Assembly: GCF_018129005.1 (NCBI RefSeq)
Contig: NZ_JAAEDL010000009.1
Coordinates: forward strand, 1 to 64,000
Direction: 5' to 3'
DNA from: Neoroseomonas eburnea
GTDB taxonomy: Bacteria; Pseudomonadota; Alphaproteobacteria; Acetobacterales; Acetobacteraceae
DNA: 64,000 nucleotides
This document shows, in pieces, positions 33,187 through 41,463 of this stretch (positions are counted from its first letter, which is position 1; every line of letters starts with the position of its first letter). The notes under the pieces are model-generated. The model saw only the letters and a list, made by a program, of their open reading frames with translations. It did not search any database and was not told the DNA's origin. A program made the translations under genes and the position numbers.

Positions 33187-34584
33187 TCAGGCGGCGTTGC
33201 GGAGGGCATGGGCGCGGACCGCCGCCTCGATGGCGGCGAGGTCGTTCGGCAGGACGCCGAAGCGCTCCTCCCGCTCATATAGGTCGGAAAGCCGCGCCGG
33301 CAGGGGGGGGCGGATGCCGGTCGCGCGTTCCACGGCATCGGGGAACTTCGCCGGATGCGCGGTGGCGGCGACGACGACCGGGACAGCCGGGTCGGCCGGC
33401 GCCAGGGCGCGTGCCGCGGCGGTGCCGACCGCGGTGTGCGGGTCCGCGAGGTAGCCCGCCGCCGACCATTGATGCCGGATCTCCGCCAGCGTGCCGGCAT
33501 CGTCCAGGGTGAAGCCGCGAAAGATCTCGGTCGCGCGGCGCCAGGCGGCGTCGGGCACCGGCATGCGGCCCTCGGTGCGGAAGCGCGTCATGGTCTCGGC
33601 CGTCGCAGTGCCGTCGCGGCCGAGCAGCTCGAAGAGCAGCCGCTCGAAATTGGACGAGACCTGGATATCCATCGACGGCGAGAGCGAAGGTTCGACCGGC
33701 TTCGCGCTCATGTCGTTGCTGGCGAGGAAGCGCGCCAGGATGTCGTTGCGGTTGGACCCGATGATCAGGTTGCTGATGGGCAGCCCCATGCGCCGCGCCG
33801 CCCAGGCCGCCAGGACATTGCCGAAATTGCCCGTCGGCACGCTGAAGGCCACTTCGCGATCCGGCGCGCCGAGAGCCAGGGCGGCCGCGACGTAGTAGGG
33901 GATCTGCGCCGCGATGCGCGCCCAGTTGATGGAATTGACGGCGGACAGCCGCATCTCGGCGCGGAAGGGGGCGTCGTTGAACATCGCCTTCACCAGGTCC
34001 TGGCAGGCGTCGAAATCGCCCTGCACCGCGATGTTCTTCACGTTCGGCGCCAGCACCGTGGTCATCTGCCGGCGCTGCACCTCGGAGGTGCGATTCTCGG
34101 GGTGCAGGATGACGATGTCGACCGCGCGACGGTCGCGGCAGGCCTCGATGGCGGCGGAGCCGGTGTCTCCGGAGGTCGCGCCCACGATAGTCACCCGTTC
34201 GCCGCGCTTCTCCAGCACGTGGTCGAACATCCGCCCGAGCAGTTGCAGCGCCATGTCCTTGAAGGCGAGCGTCGGCCCGTGGAAGAGCTCGAGGGCGAAG
34301 GTCCGGTGGTCGAGCTGTACAAGCGGCACCACGGCCGGATGACCGAAGCCGGCATAGGCCTCGGCGCAGATCGTTTCCAAAGGCAGGCCGGTGGCGCCGA
34401 ACAGGCCGATGATTCGTGCCGCCAGCGCCGGATAGGGCAGGCCCCGCAGCGCCCGCCATTGCGCGGCTGTGAGCACCGGCCATTCCTCCGGCACGAAGAG
34501 CCCGCCATCCTCGGCGAGCCCCGCCAGCAGGACGGCTTCGAAGTCGCGCGGGGCGGCCTGCCCGCGGGTGGAGACGTAGCGCAT
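33187..34584 (-). CDS. thrC: threonine synthase
   Basis: A 465-residue PLP enzyme converting O-phosphohomoserine to threonine. RYVSTRGQAAPRDFEAVLLAGLAEDGGLFVPE at the start is diagnostic. Lys109 in PTLAFKDMALQ is the Schiff-base lysine, TSGDTGSAAIEA binds the substrate phosphate and SVPTGNFGNVLAAW the cofactor phosphate. The length is normal for the long (class I) form. It is followed by the M16 peptidase gene, a common alphaproteobacterial pairing. Confidence 0.96.
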   Translation of the reverse strand: MRYVSTRGQAAPRDFEAVLLAGLAEDGGLFVPEEWPVLTAAQWRALRGLPYPALAARIIGLFGATGLPLETICAEAYAGFGHPAVVPLVQLDHRTFALELFHGPTLAFKDMALQLLGRMFDHVLEKRGERVTIVGATSGDTGSAAIEACRDRRAVDIVILHPENRTSEVQRRQMTTVLAPNVKNIAVQGDFDACQDLVKAMFNDAPFRAEMRLSAVNSINWARIAAQIPYYVAAALALGAPDREVAFSVPTGNFGNVLAAWAARRMGLPISNLIIGSNRNDILARFLASNDMSAKPVEPSLSPSMDIQVSSNFERLLFELLGRDGTATAETMTRFRTEGRMPVPDAAWRRATEIFRGFTLDDAGTLAEIRHQWSAAGYLADPHTAVGTAAARALAPADPAVPVVVAATAHPAKFPDAVERATGIRPPLPARLSDLYEREERFGVLPNDLAAIEAAVRAHALRNAA

Positions 34585-34714
34585 GGGGCGGAGTGATACA
34601 GACCCGGCCGGCACGGGGCGAGAGGGCATCCGCCGGATTGCGCCTCCGGGCCGTCTTTCCTAGGGTCCCTCGGCGTCCGGGCCCGAACAGGCAGGCCCCG
34701 CAGGAACCCGACCG

Positions 34715-35590
34715 ATGCACGTCGCCCTGCTGGGCAATTGCCAGGTGCCGCTGCTCGCCGAGGCACTGCGGCGGGCCAGCCCACGGCTCAGGGTGGAAGC
34801 GATACGGGAGATCCACCTGCTCGGCCCGGCCGACGAAGCGGGGGCCCTGGCACGGCTCGCCGAGGCGGAAGTGATCCTGTGCCAGCGGGTCACCCACCAG
34901 TTCACCGATGCCCGCGGCATCCCCGGCCTCAGCACCACCGCCCTCGCGAGGCGCTTCCCAGGGCGGGTGATCACCTTCCCGAATGTCTATTTCGGCGGCT
35001 ACACGCCGGATGTCCGCCACCTGCTGACAGACGGTCTCCAGCCGATCGGCGGGCCGCTCGGGGACTACCATGTCGGCCAGGTGCTGGAGGCGTACCGCCG
35101 CGGCGAGCCGGCCGCCGCCGCATCGGCACGGCTGGATGGCGAGGAACTCCTCGCCGCCGCCCCCGACCCCTTCGCCACGGCGCTCGACCAGATCCGCGCG
35201 AGGGAGAAGGACACCGACATCGTCATCAGCGACGTCATCGGGCGCGTCATGAGGAATGGCCGCCACTTCCACACGCCGAACCACCCGTCGAACCTGCTGC
35301 TGCTCTGGCTGGCGATGCGCCTCGCCCAGGCGGCCAGGCTCGAATTCGACCCGGCCGCGGCCGGGCCGCTGCCCATGGCGCTGGACCAGATCGACCTGCC
35401 GGCCTATCCGGCGATCCTCCGCCGCTATGGCATGGCGCCGGAAACGGAGCGCGCCTATCGCGGCGTCAGCGTCATCCAGGCGGCGGCGGGCAGGGTGCGC
35501 TACGGCGGCGCGCAGACCTACACCCCGGCCGGGCTCACCGAGGCGTTCTACCGCGTCTACGACGCGCTCGATGCTCTCCCGCCGGGCTGA
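34715..35590 (+). CDS. WcbI-like polysaccharide biosynthesis putative acetyltransferase
   Basis: A 291-residue cytosolic protein beginning VALLGNCQVPLLAEALRR. The GNCQ start, ITFPNVYFGGYTPD and HTPNHPSNLLLLWLAMRL match the WcbI family, which binds CoA/acetyl-CoA and takes part in capsule export or acetylation in Burkholderia. No other capsule genes are adjacent. It is divergent from thrC (130 bp) and converges on an M32 peptidase gene. A related fold with another substrate is possible. Confidence 0.7.
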   Translation: MHVALLGNCQVPLLAEALRRASPRLRVEAIREIHLLGPADEAGALARLAEAEVILCQRVTHQFTDARGIPGLSTTALARRFPGRVITFPNVYFGGYTPDVRHLLTDGLQPIGGPLGDYHVGQVLEAYRRGEPAAAASARLDGEELLAAAPDPFATALDQIRAREKDTDIVISDVIGRVMRNGRHFHTPNHPSNLLLLWLAMRLAQAARLEFDPAAAGPLPMALDQIDLPAYPAILRRYGMAPETERAYRGVSVIQAAAGRVRYGGAQTYTPAGLTEAFYRVYDALDALPPG

Positions 35591-35608
35591 CGGGCGTCGG
35601 CACGCCCG

Positions 35609-37093
35609 TCAGGCGAGGTACCTCGCCCGCAGGTGATCGATGAAGTCCTGCGGGTCAAGCGGCTTGCCGGTCGCCGCGCGCAGCAGGTCCTGGAAGCCGA
35701 GCAGCGAGCCCTTGCCGTGGACATTCCTCCGCAGCCAGGCGAGCAGCGGCGCCATGTCCCCCTCCGCCAGCGCGGCATCGAGACCGGGCTCGGCAGCGCG
35801 CGCCGCCTTCATGAGCTGCGCCGCCGCCATGGCGCCGAGGGTATAGGAGGGGAAGTAGCCGAAGGCGCCGTCGTGCCAATGGATGTCCTGCAGGCAGCCC
35901 CTGGCGTCGTCCGGCGGGGTGATGCCGAGCATGCGGTGCAGCGCCTCGTTCCAGGCGCCGGGCAGGTCGGCGACCTCGAGGTCGCCGGCGATCATCGCGC
36001 GCTCCAGCCGGAAGCGCAGGATGACATGGGCGGGGTAGGTGATCTCGTCGGCGTCGACGCGGATGAAGCCGCGTTCGACGTGCCGCCACAGGCCGGCGAG
36101 GTTTTCCGCGGCATAGGGCGCCGCCGGCCCGCCGAAAACGCTGCGCAGCTCCCGCCCGAGGAAGCCGAGGAAGGCATCGGACCGGCAGGCCTGCATCTCG
36201 ACGATCAGCGACTGCGATTCATGCACCGCCATGCCGGCGGCGTCGCCCACCGGCTGGCGCGCGAAGGCTTCCGGCAGGCCGCGCTCGTAGAGGGCGTGGC
36301 CGGTCTCGTGCAGCACGCCGAGCAGCGCCTTGGAGGCATCCTTCTCGTCGTAGAAGGTGGTCAGCCGCACGTCGGCCGGCGTGCCGCCGCAGAAGGGATG
36401 CAGCGATTCATCGAGGCGCGCATGCTCGTAGTCGAGGCCGACCCGCTCGGAGAGACGCCGGCAGAGCGCACGCTGCAGTTCGGTCGGGAAGGGCCCCGGC
36501 AGCGGCACCGGGGCGGGCTTCGCGGCCTGGATCGCTTCGGCACGCGGCAGGGCCTCGGCGAGAAAGGCTTCGTAGGCGGCGAAGACCGGCTCGACATCGG
36601 CGGCGGTGATGCCGCGCTGGTAGCCGTCCATCAGCGCGTCATAGGGGCCCATGGACAGCGCCGCGGCGAGCGCCTGCGCCGTCTCCCGCTGCAGGCGCAC
36701 CACCTCGGTCAGGGCCGGGCGGACGAGCGCGAAATCGGCGCGCGCCTTCGCCTCCCGCCAGAGCTTCTCGCAGGCGGAATTGGCCCGCGCGGTCGCCTCG
36801 ACGAGGTCCGTCGGCAGGGCGGTGCCGCGGGCATGGGCGTGCTCCATCAGCGCGAGGTTCGCCTCTTCCCACTCGCCTTCGGCGCGGGCGATCTCGAGAT
36901 CCTCCTCGACCACCGGGGCGATCAGCAGCTCATGCGCCAGGCCGGCGAGGGCGGCGAGCTGCTCCCCGCGCGATTCGCCGCCGCCGGGCGGCATCATGGT
37001 CGAGGCGTCCCAGTGCAGCATGGCGGCCGCCTCCCCTAGCGCGGCGATGCGCGCGAAGCGGGCCTTCAGGCGGTCATAGGCGGCGTTGTGCAT
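35609..37093 (-). CDS. M32-family metallocarboxypeptidase
   Basis: A 494-residue carboxypeptidase Taq-like enzyme. HETGH (His262, Glu263, His266) with Glu292 in VHESQS forms the zinc site. MHWDASTMMPPGGGESRGEQLA-like residues 25-47, DESLHPFCGG and DVRLTTFYDE are family signatures, and VDADEITYPAHVILRFRLE is near the C-terminus. It removes C-terminal residues from peptides in the cytosol. Full length for the family. It lies 7 bp downstream of surf1 on the same strand, so it may be cotranscribed with the cox locus. Confidence 0.94.
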   Translation of the reverse strand: MHNAAYDRLKARFARIAALGEAAAMLHWDASTMMPPGGGESRGEQLAALAGLAHELLIAPVVEEDLEIARAEGEWEEANLALMEHAHARGTALPTDLVEATARANSACEKLWREAKARADFALVRPALTEVVRLQRETAQALAAALSMGPYDALMDGYQRGITAADVEPVFAAYEAFLAEALPRAEAIQAAKPAPVPLPGPFPTELQRALCRRLSERVGLDYEHARLDESLHPFCGGTPADVRLTTFYDEKDASKALLGVLHETGHALYERGLPEAFARQPVGDAAGMAVHESQSLIVEMQACRSDAFLGFLGRELRSVFGGPAAPYAAENLAGLWRHVERGFIRVDADEITYPAHVILRFRLERAMIAGDLEVADLPGAWNEALHRMLGITPPDDARGCLQDIHWHDGAFGYFPSYTLGAMAAAQLMKAARAAEPGLDAALAEGDMAPLLAWLRRNVHGKGSLLGFQDLLRAATGKPLDPQDFIDHLRARYLA

Positions 37094-37100
37094 GTCGCTT

Positions 37101-37781
37101 TCAATCCTTCAGCCGCCGCCGCGCCCAGACGAGGAAGACCCCGACGAGGGCGGCCGCGAGGCCGTACCAGGTGATGGCATAGCCCAGGTGATTGTTCCTG
37201 GGACGGGGCAGGAGGCGGTCCGGCTCGGGCAGGCCCCGCGGCTCGCCGAGGGCCACCAGGCCGAAGGGCGCGACCTCCGGCAGGCCGAGCGCGGCGCCGA
37301 TCGCGGCCGGGTCGAAGCTGTGGAAGTGCCGGCCCGGCACGTCGTCCCGCGCGGCGAACATGCCCGCGGTCTCGCCCGGCCTCACCCAGCCGGTGACGCG
37401 GAGCGGGCCCTCGGGCCGGTCGATCGGGGCGCTGCGCTGCAGGGGCACCCAGCCGCGATCGACCAGGACCGGCGGCGCGCCGTCCCGCAGCAGGGGGACG
37501 AGAAGCCGAGCGCCGAGGGTGGTGCCGCGCACCTCGAGGCCGAGCAGGGCTTCGCGGGTATGGTCGAAGCGGCCGGCGGCCTCGACCTTGGCGAAGGCGT
37601 CGGGGGCGGCGGGAAGCGGGGCGGCAGGGCCGGCCTCGGCCGCGGCGATGCGGTCGAGGATGCCGGTCTTCCAGGCGAGGCGTCCGACCTGCCAGGTGCC
37701 GAGGCCGAGCAGCACCGCCAGGACGGGCACTGCGACCAGGATCGGCAGGAGCAGCCGGCGCAGGCCGTGGGGGGACGCCAT
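37101..37781 (-). CDS. SURF1-family cytochrome oxidase assembly protein
   Basis: A 226-residue membrane protein. One transmembrane helix near the N-terminus (LLLPILVAVPVLAVLLGLGTWQ, with the family GTWQ/RL motif) and one near the C-terminus (LGYAITWYGLAAALVGVFLVW) flank a periplasmic domain containing VLVDRGWVP. SURF1 helps insert haem a into subunit I. The gene follows the other cox assembly genes on the same strand. Confidence 0.9.
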   Translation of the reverse strand: MASPHGLRRLLLPILVAVPVLAVLLGLGTWQVGRLAWKTGILDRIAAAEAGPAAPLPAAPDAFAKVEAAGRFDHTREALLGLEVRGTTLGARLLVPLLRDGAPPVLVDRGWVPLQRSAPIDRPEGPLRVTGWVRPGETAGMFAARDDVPGRHFHSFDPAAIGAALGLPEVAPFGLVALGEPRGLPEPDRLLPRPRNNHLGYAITWYGLAAALVGVFLVWARRRLKD

Positions 37782-37886
37782 GGAGGGTGGCTATACGGGG
37801 TCGCGCAGGGGCCCGGAAGAGCCCGGGGCGGAAGGCGCGGCCGGGGTGGGGAACAGGTGCCGCACGGGACGCCCGGGGCCCCTCCG

Positions 37887-38237
37887 TCAGGCCGAGTCGC
37901 GCCGGTGGCGCCATTGCAGCGCGACCAGCGCCGCCTTCGCCACCCGCATGGTCAGGACCGAAAGGGGCAGGACCAGCGCCGGCCACAGTACCGCGTGGAC
38001 CCAGAGCGGCGGCTCGAACCGGACATCGACCCAGAGGGCGAGGCCGACCGTGACGGCACCGATGAAAAAGATACCCGCGACCGCCGGCCCGTCCCCCGCA
38101 TCATGCGCCCGCAGGTCGAGGCCGCAGGACTCGCAGCTTTCGCGAATGTCGAGCACGCCGCGGAACAGCTTGCCCTTGCCGCAGCGCGGACAACGGCCGA
38201 GCAGCGCCACGGTTGCGAAGGAAGCCCCTTCAGTCAC
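37887..38237 (-). CDS. DUF983 zinc-ribbon membrane protein
   Basis: A 116-residue protein. The N-terminus has GRCPRCGKGKLF and ESCESCGLDL, two CxxC pairs resembling a zinc ribbon. Two hydrophobic segments follow (AVAGIFFIGAVTVGLALWV and AVLWPALVLPLSVLTM). DUF983 proteins are regularly encoded in alphaproteobacterial cox clusters; the function is unknown. The GTG at 38237 is chosen because GGAGGG lies 5 nt upstream and codons further upstream look non-coding. Confidence 0.8.
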   Translation of the reverse strand: MTEGASFATVALLGRCPRCGKGKLFRGVLDIRESCESCGLDLRAHDAGDGPAVAGIFFIGAVTVGLALWVDVRFEPPLWVHAVLWPALVLPLSVLTMRVAKAALVALQWRHRRDSA

Positions 38238-38283
38238 CAGCACCCTCCACGGAAGCCCCGGAAAAAACACGCGGCCGGGCCCT

Positions 38284-38391
38284 AGAGCAGAGCCCGATCC
38301 GGTGGAATCACCCGATCGGACAAAGATGCTCGCGAAAACAAAAGGCTGGAGCGGTTGCCGTGAGCCAAGGCGAACGGAAACCGCTCTTAGG
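38284..38391. repeat. dispersed intergenic repeat (GGTGGAATCACC type)
   Basis: The segment begins AGAGCAGAGCCCGATCC and contains GGTGGAATCACC and CAAAGATGCTCG. This looks like an intergenic repeat I recall from other alphaproteobacterial genomes. It lies in the 305 bp gap between DUF983 and ctaE, which holds no gene. A degenerate relative lies at 27217-27305. Confidence 0.55.
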
Positions 38392-38447
38392 CCAGGCCGG
38401 GAGCGCGACTGCGCCACCTCGGCGGACTGTCCCCCACCCGCCAGGGC

Positions 38448-38492
38448 CAGACATGAAAAAGCGCCGCACGGCGCTTTTCCGAACGGGCTCCA
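38448..38492. repeat. family C end fragment (hairpin)
   Basis: GACATG followed by the perfect stem AAAAGCGCC-gcac-GGCGCTTTT and CCGAACGGGCTC. The same hairpin ends the element at 19918-20064, and a sequence-variant counterpart (AAACGCGCC/GGCGCGTTT) occurs at 44295-44372. Confidence 0.6.
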
Positions 38493-38542
38493 AGGTCGGG
38501 GCGGCCGGATGGCCGCCGCCCGGCGCCCGCGGGGGCATCAGA

Positions 38543-39394
38543 TCAGTGCTGCGCGATCTCGCCCGCGCCCCACCAGTAGATGCAGACGAAGAGGAACAGC
38601 CACACCACGTCCACGAAGTGCCAGTACCAGGCCGCGGCCTCGAAGCCGAAATGCTTCTCCGGCGTGAAGTGGCCCTTCATCGCGCGCAGCAGGCAGACCG
38701 CGAGGAAGGTGGTGCCGACGATCACGTGGAAACCGTGGAAGCCGGTGGCGAGGAAGAACACCGAGGGATAGACGCCGCCGTCCCGGAAGGGGAAGGGCGC
38801 CATCGAGTATTCCCAGGCCTGCAGCGAGGTGAAGAGGACGCCGAGCAGCACCGTCAGCGCCAGACCCTGGACCAGCGCCTTGCGGTCGTTGTTGATCAGC
38901 GCCGCATGCGCCCAGGTCACCGTGCAGCCCGAGAGCAGCAGGATCATGGTGTTGAGGAAAGGCAGGCCCCACGGGTCGAAGGTATGGATGCCGCGCGGCG
39001 GCCAGACCGCCGGCGCCGCCGCGCCGGAGACATGGTCCGGATACAGCGCGAAGTGGAAATAGGCCCAGAAGAAGGCGACGAAGAACATCACCTCGGAGGC
39101 GATGAACAGCGTCATGCCGTAACGCAGGCCGATGCGCACGATCGGCGAATGCAGGCCCGGCGTGCTGCTTTCCTTCACCACGTCCCGCCACCAGAAGAAC
39201 ATGGTGGAGAGCACGCCGAGCAGGCCGAGCCAGAACACCCACTGGCTGCCGTTGTGGGCCCAGAGAACGATGCCGAGCACCAGCGCGCCGCCGCTGAAGG
39301 AACCCATCAACGGCCAGGGCGAGGGATCCACCAGATGGTACGGGTGCTTGTAGGGCGATGCGCCGTTGCCGTGCGCTTCAGTGGTGGTGGCCAT
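38543..39394 (-). CDS. ctaE: cytochrome c oxidase subunit III
   Basis: A 283-residue integral membrane subunit with seven hydrophobic helices. HPYHLVDPSPWPLMGSF at the N-terminus, FWAYFHFAL (conserved Glu region SEVMFFVAFFW), SLQAWEY, and GFHGFHVIVGTTFL with FEAAAWYWHFVDVVWLFLF near the C-terminus are diagnostic. It stabilises proton uptake by subunit I. ATG 39394 has AGGAA 5 nt upstream. The 146 bp gap to ctaG shows no other gene. Confidence 0.96.
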   Translation of the reverse strand: MATTTEAHGNGASPYKHPYHLVDPSPWPLMGSFSGGALVLGIVLWAHNGSQWVFWLGLLGVLSTMFFWWRDVVKESSTPGLHSPIVRIGLRYGMTLFIASEVMFFVAFFWAYFHFALYPDHVSGAAAPAVWPPRGIHTFDPWGLPFLNTMILLLSGCTVTWAHAALINNDRKALVQGLALTVLLGVLFTSLQAWEYSMAPFPFRDGGVYPSVFFLATGFHGFHVIVGTTFLAVCLLRAMKGHFTPEKHFGFEAAAWYWHFVDVVWLFLFVCIYWWGAGEIAQH

Positions 39395-39540
39395 CGTAAT
39401 TCCTGGACCTGAGGGCGCGCGCGGAAAGGCCGGCTGGGCCGCCCGCATCTCGGCGCATCAATCCCGAAATCGCCTGCCGGATCAAGTCCGGCGGGGCGAA
39501 GAATGCCGCTCGGACCGCGGCCGCAACCAGCTTCGCGGCG

Positions 39541-40167
39541 TCAGTTGGCCCGCGGTGCCGCGACACGCCCGACATGCGGCCCGGCGCTGGCCAGGGCGCC
39601 CGCGCGCTGCGCGTCCTCCAGCGTGCGATAGAAGGTGTAGGAGAGCGTGATGGTGGTGACCTCGCGCGTGTTCGGGTCCTCGGCGATGCGCGGGTCGACC
39701 CAGAAGGTGACCGGCATGTCCGCGCGCTGGCCCGGAGCGAGCGTCTGCTCGTCGAAGCAGAAGCAGGCCACCTTGTGGAAGTAGCGGCCCACCTTCTCCG
39801 GCGTGACGTTGTAGACCGAGATGCCGGTGACCGGCGTCTCCGCCCGGTTGTCCGCGCTGTAGAAGGCGAGACCTTCCTCGCCGAGCCGGATGGTCATGGC
39901 GGGCTGCTCGGCGCGGAAGTTCCAGGGCAGGCTGCGGTCGGTCTGGGCGGCGAAGCGGACGGTGATGGTGCGGTCCGTCGCGCCCGGCGCCAGCTCGCCG
40001 CGCTGCACCGTGCCGTTGTAGCCGGTGACGCGGCAGAAGAGGTCATAGAGCGGCACCGCGGCGAAGGAGACGCCGACCATGCCGGCGGCCACCGCGGCAA
40101 TGCCATAGCCCATGCGCCTGTTGCGGCGGCGCATCGCCTCCGCGCGTGTCGTGTCCATGGGCGTCAT
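39541..40167 (-). CDS. ctaG: cytochrome c oxidase assembly protein CtaG/Cox11 (CuB insertion)
   Basis: A 208-residue membrane-anchored copper chaperone. One N-terminal transmembrane helix (MGYGIAAVAAGMVGVSFAAVPLYDLFC) and a periplasmic immunoglobulin-like domain with VACFCFDEQTL, the CFCF copper-binding motif. YNGTVQRG and EVTTITLSYTFY are family landmarks. It delivers copper to the CuB site of subunit I. The ATG at 40167 is chosen because AGGGG lies just upstream; ATG 40158 is an alternative. Confidence 0.95.
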   Translation of the reverse strand: MTPMDTTRAEAMRRRNRRMGYGIAAVAAGMVGVSFAAVPLYDLFCRVTGYNGTVQRGELAPGATDRTITVRFAAQTDRSLPWNFRAEQPAMTIRLGEEGLAFYSADNRAETPVTGISVYNVTPEKVGRYFHKVACFCFDEQTLAPGQRADMPVTFWVDPRIAEDPNTREVTTITLSYTFYRTLEDAQRAGALASAGPHVGRVAAPRAN

Positions 40168-40249
40168 CTGCCCCTGGTGGCGCGAGGGCGCAAGGGCATC
40201 CGCCGGCATAAGGGGTTGAGAGAGGCGCTGCCCCGCTCAAACTCCCCGC

Positions 40250-40355
40250 GCCAGAGGCTTAAGGCCTTCGGAAACCGGTACCTTGGGTCTCCGCGGGTCC
40301 AGGGGACCGCAGTCCCCTGGTGGGGGAGTTCGAGGGGGCAAAGCCCCCTCGATCC
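40250..40355. repeat. family B intergenic repeat, copy 2
   Basis: AGGCTTAAGGCCTTCGG, then GGTCCAGGGGACC, CCCCTGGTGGGGGAG and GAGGGGGCAAAGCCCCCTC. The last 65 bp are almost identical to 51055-51120. It ends next to the stop codon of the small coxF-like gene. Confidence 0.75.
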
Positions 40356-40483
40356 TAGCCTCGCAGCACCCGCGCCATGCCGATGAAATACACCAGCACG
40401 ACCAGCGCGATCAGCGCCAGCAGCAGCGCGATGTTGCGCCCCCGCCGCCGCTTCTCGAAGACCGCGCGTTCTTCCGGCGTCAT
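40355..40483 (-). CDS. CoxF-like 42-residue single-span protein
   Basis: [19 protein letters not shown] followed by one transmembrane helix ([16 protein letters not shown]) and a short basic tail. Its ATG overlaps the ctaB stop by 4 bp, so it is translationally coupled. Small proteins of this form lie between ctaB and ctaG in many Rhodospirillales and are annotated CoxF or oxidase small subunit. The role is not established. It was found by reading the gap between ctaB and ctaG. Confidence 0.75.
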   Translation of the reverse strand: MTPEERAVFEKRRRGRNIALLLALIALVVLVYFIGMARVLRG

Positions 40484-41439
40484 GGCGAGAAGACCAGGCG
40501 ATCCACCGCGACCGCCGCGAAGATCGTGAACAGATAGGTCAGCGAGAAGCGGAAGCACGCCTTGGCCGGCGCATCCCCGGTCAGGCTGCGGCCGGCCTCG
40601 TCCTGCCGATCGCGCAGCACGGCGACCGCATGGCGCAGGAACAGTGCCCCCAGCAGCGCGGCGACCGCGGCGTAGGCGGGGCCGGAGAAGCCCGCCAGCC
40701 ACGGCACGAGGCCGAGCGGCGCGAGCAGCACGGTGTAGATCACGATCTGCCGCCGCGTCTCCTTCGCCCCGGCCGAGACGGGCAGCATCGGCACGCCGGC
40801 GCGCGCGTAGTCGTCATGCGCCCAGAGCGCGAGCGCCCAGAAATGCGGCGGCGTCCAGAAGAAGATGATGGCGAACAGCAGGATCGGCACCAGCGTGACG
40901 TCGCCGGTGACGGCCGCCCAGCCGATCACCGGCGGGAAGGCGCCGGCCGCGCCGCCGATGACGATGTTCTGCGGCGTCCGCCGCTTCAGCCACATGGTGT
41001 AGACGAAGACGTAGAAGGCGATGGACAGGGCCAGGATCGTCGCCGCGGCGACATTCGTCGCCAGCCACATCACGGTGACGGAAGCGACCGAGAGCCACAC
41101 ACCGAAGGCGAGCGCCGCCCCCGGCGCGATGCGTCCGGCCGGGATCGGCCGCCTTGATGTCCGCCGCATCACCGCGTCGATGTCGCGGTCGTACCACATG
41201 TTGATGGCACCCGCGGCGCCGGAGGCGACCGCGATGCACAGGATGGCCGTCGCCGCCAGCACCGGGTGCATGGACAGCGCGCCGGGCGCCACCAGCATCC
41301 CGATCAGGCCGGTGAAGACCACGAGTGTCATCACCCGCGGCTTCAGCAGCGCGATCCAGTCCCGCACTTCCGACATGTCGTAGGAAGCAGGAAGGGGGGC
41401 AGCGCCCCCCTGTCCCCTTTCCATGGCGCTGTCGCTCAT
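40480..41439 (-). CDS. ctaB: protohaem IX farnesyltransferase (haem O synthase)
   Basis: A 319-residue UbiA-type prenyltransferase. [26 protein letters not shown] holds the first Asp-rich motif (NxxxDxxxD), and the second Asp region is in [18 protein letters not shown]. About nine membrane helices. It converts haem B to haem O for the aa3 oxidase. ATG 41439 with GGAG 5 nt upstream. Residues 10-17 (QGGAAPLP) are encoded by a GGGGGGC-agc-GCCCCCC palindrome that resembles the intergenic repeats. Confidence 0.95.
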   Translation of the reverse strand: MSDSAMERGQGGAAPLPASYDMSEVRDWIALLKPRVMTLVVFTGLIGMLVAPGALSMHPVLAATAILCIAVASGAAGAINMWYDRDIDAVMRRTSRRPIPAGRIAPGAALAFGVWLSVASVTVMWLATNVAAATILALSIAFYVFVYTMWLKRRTPQNIVIGGAAGAFPPVIGWAAVTGDVTLVPILLFAIIFFWTPPHFWALALWAHDDYARAGVPMLPVSAGAKETRRQIVIYTVLLAPLGLVPWLAGFSGPAYAAVAALLGALFLRHAVAVLRDRQDEAGRSLTGDAPAKACFRFSLTYLFTIFAAVAVDRLVFSP

Positions 41440-41463
41440 GGTCACTCCATCGGGCCACGCGCC

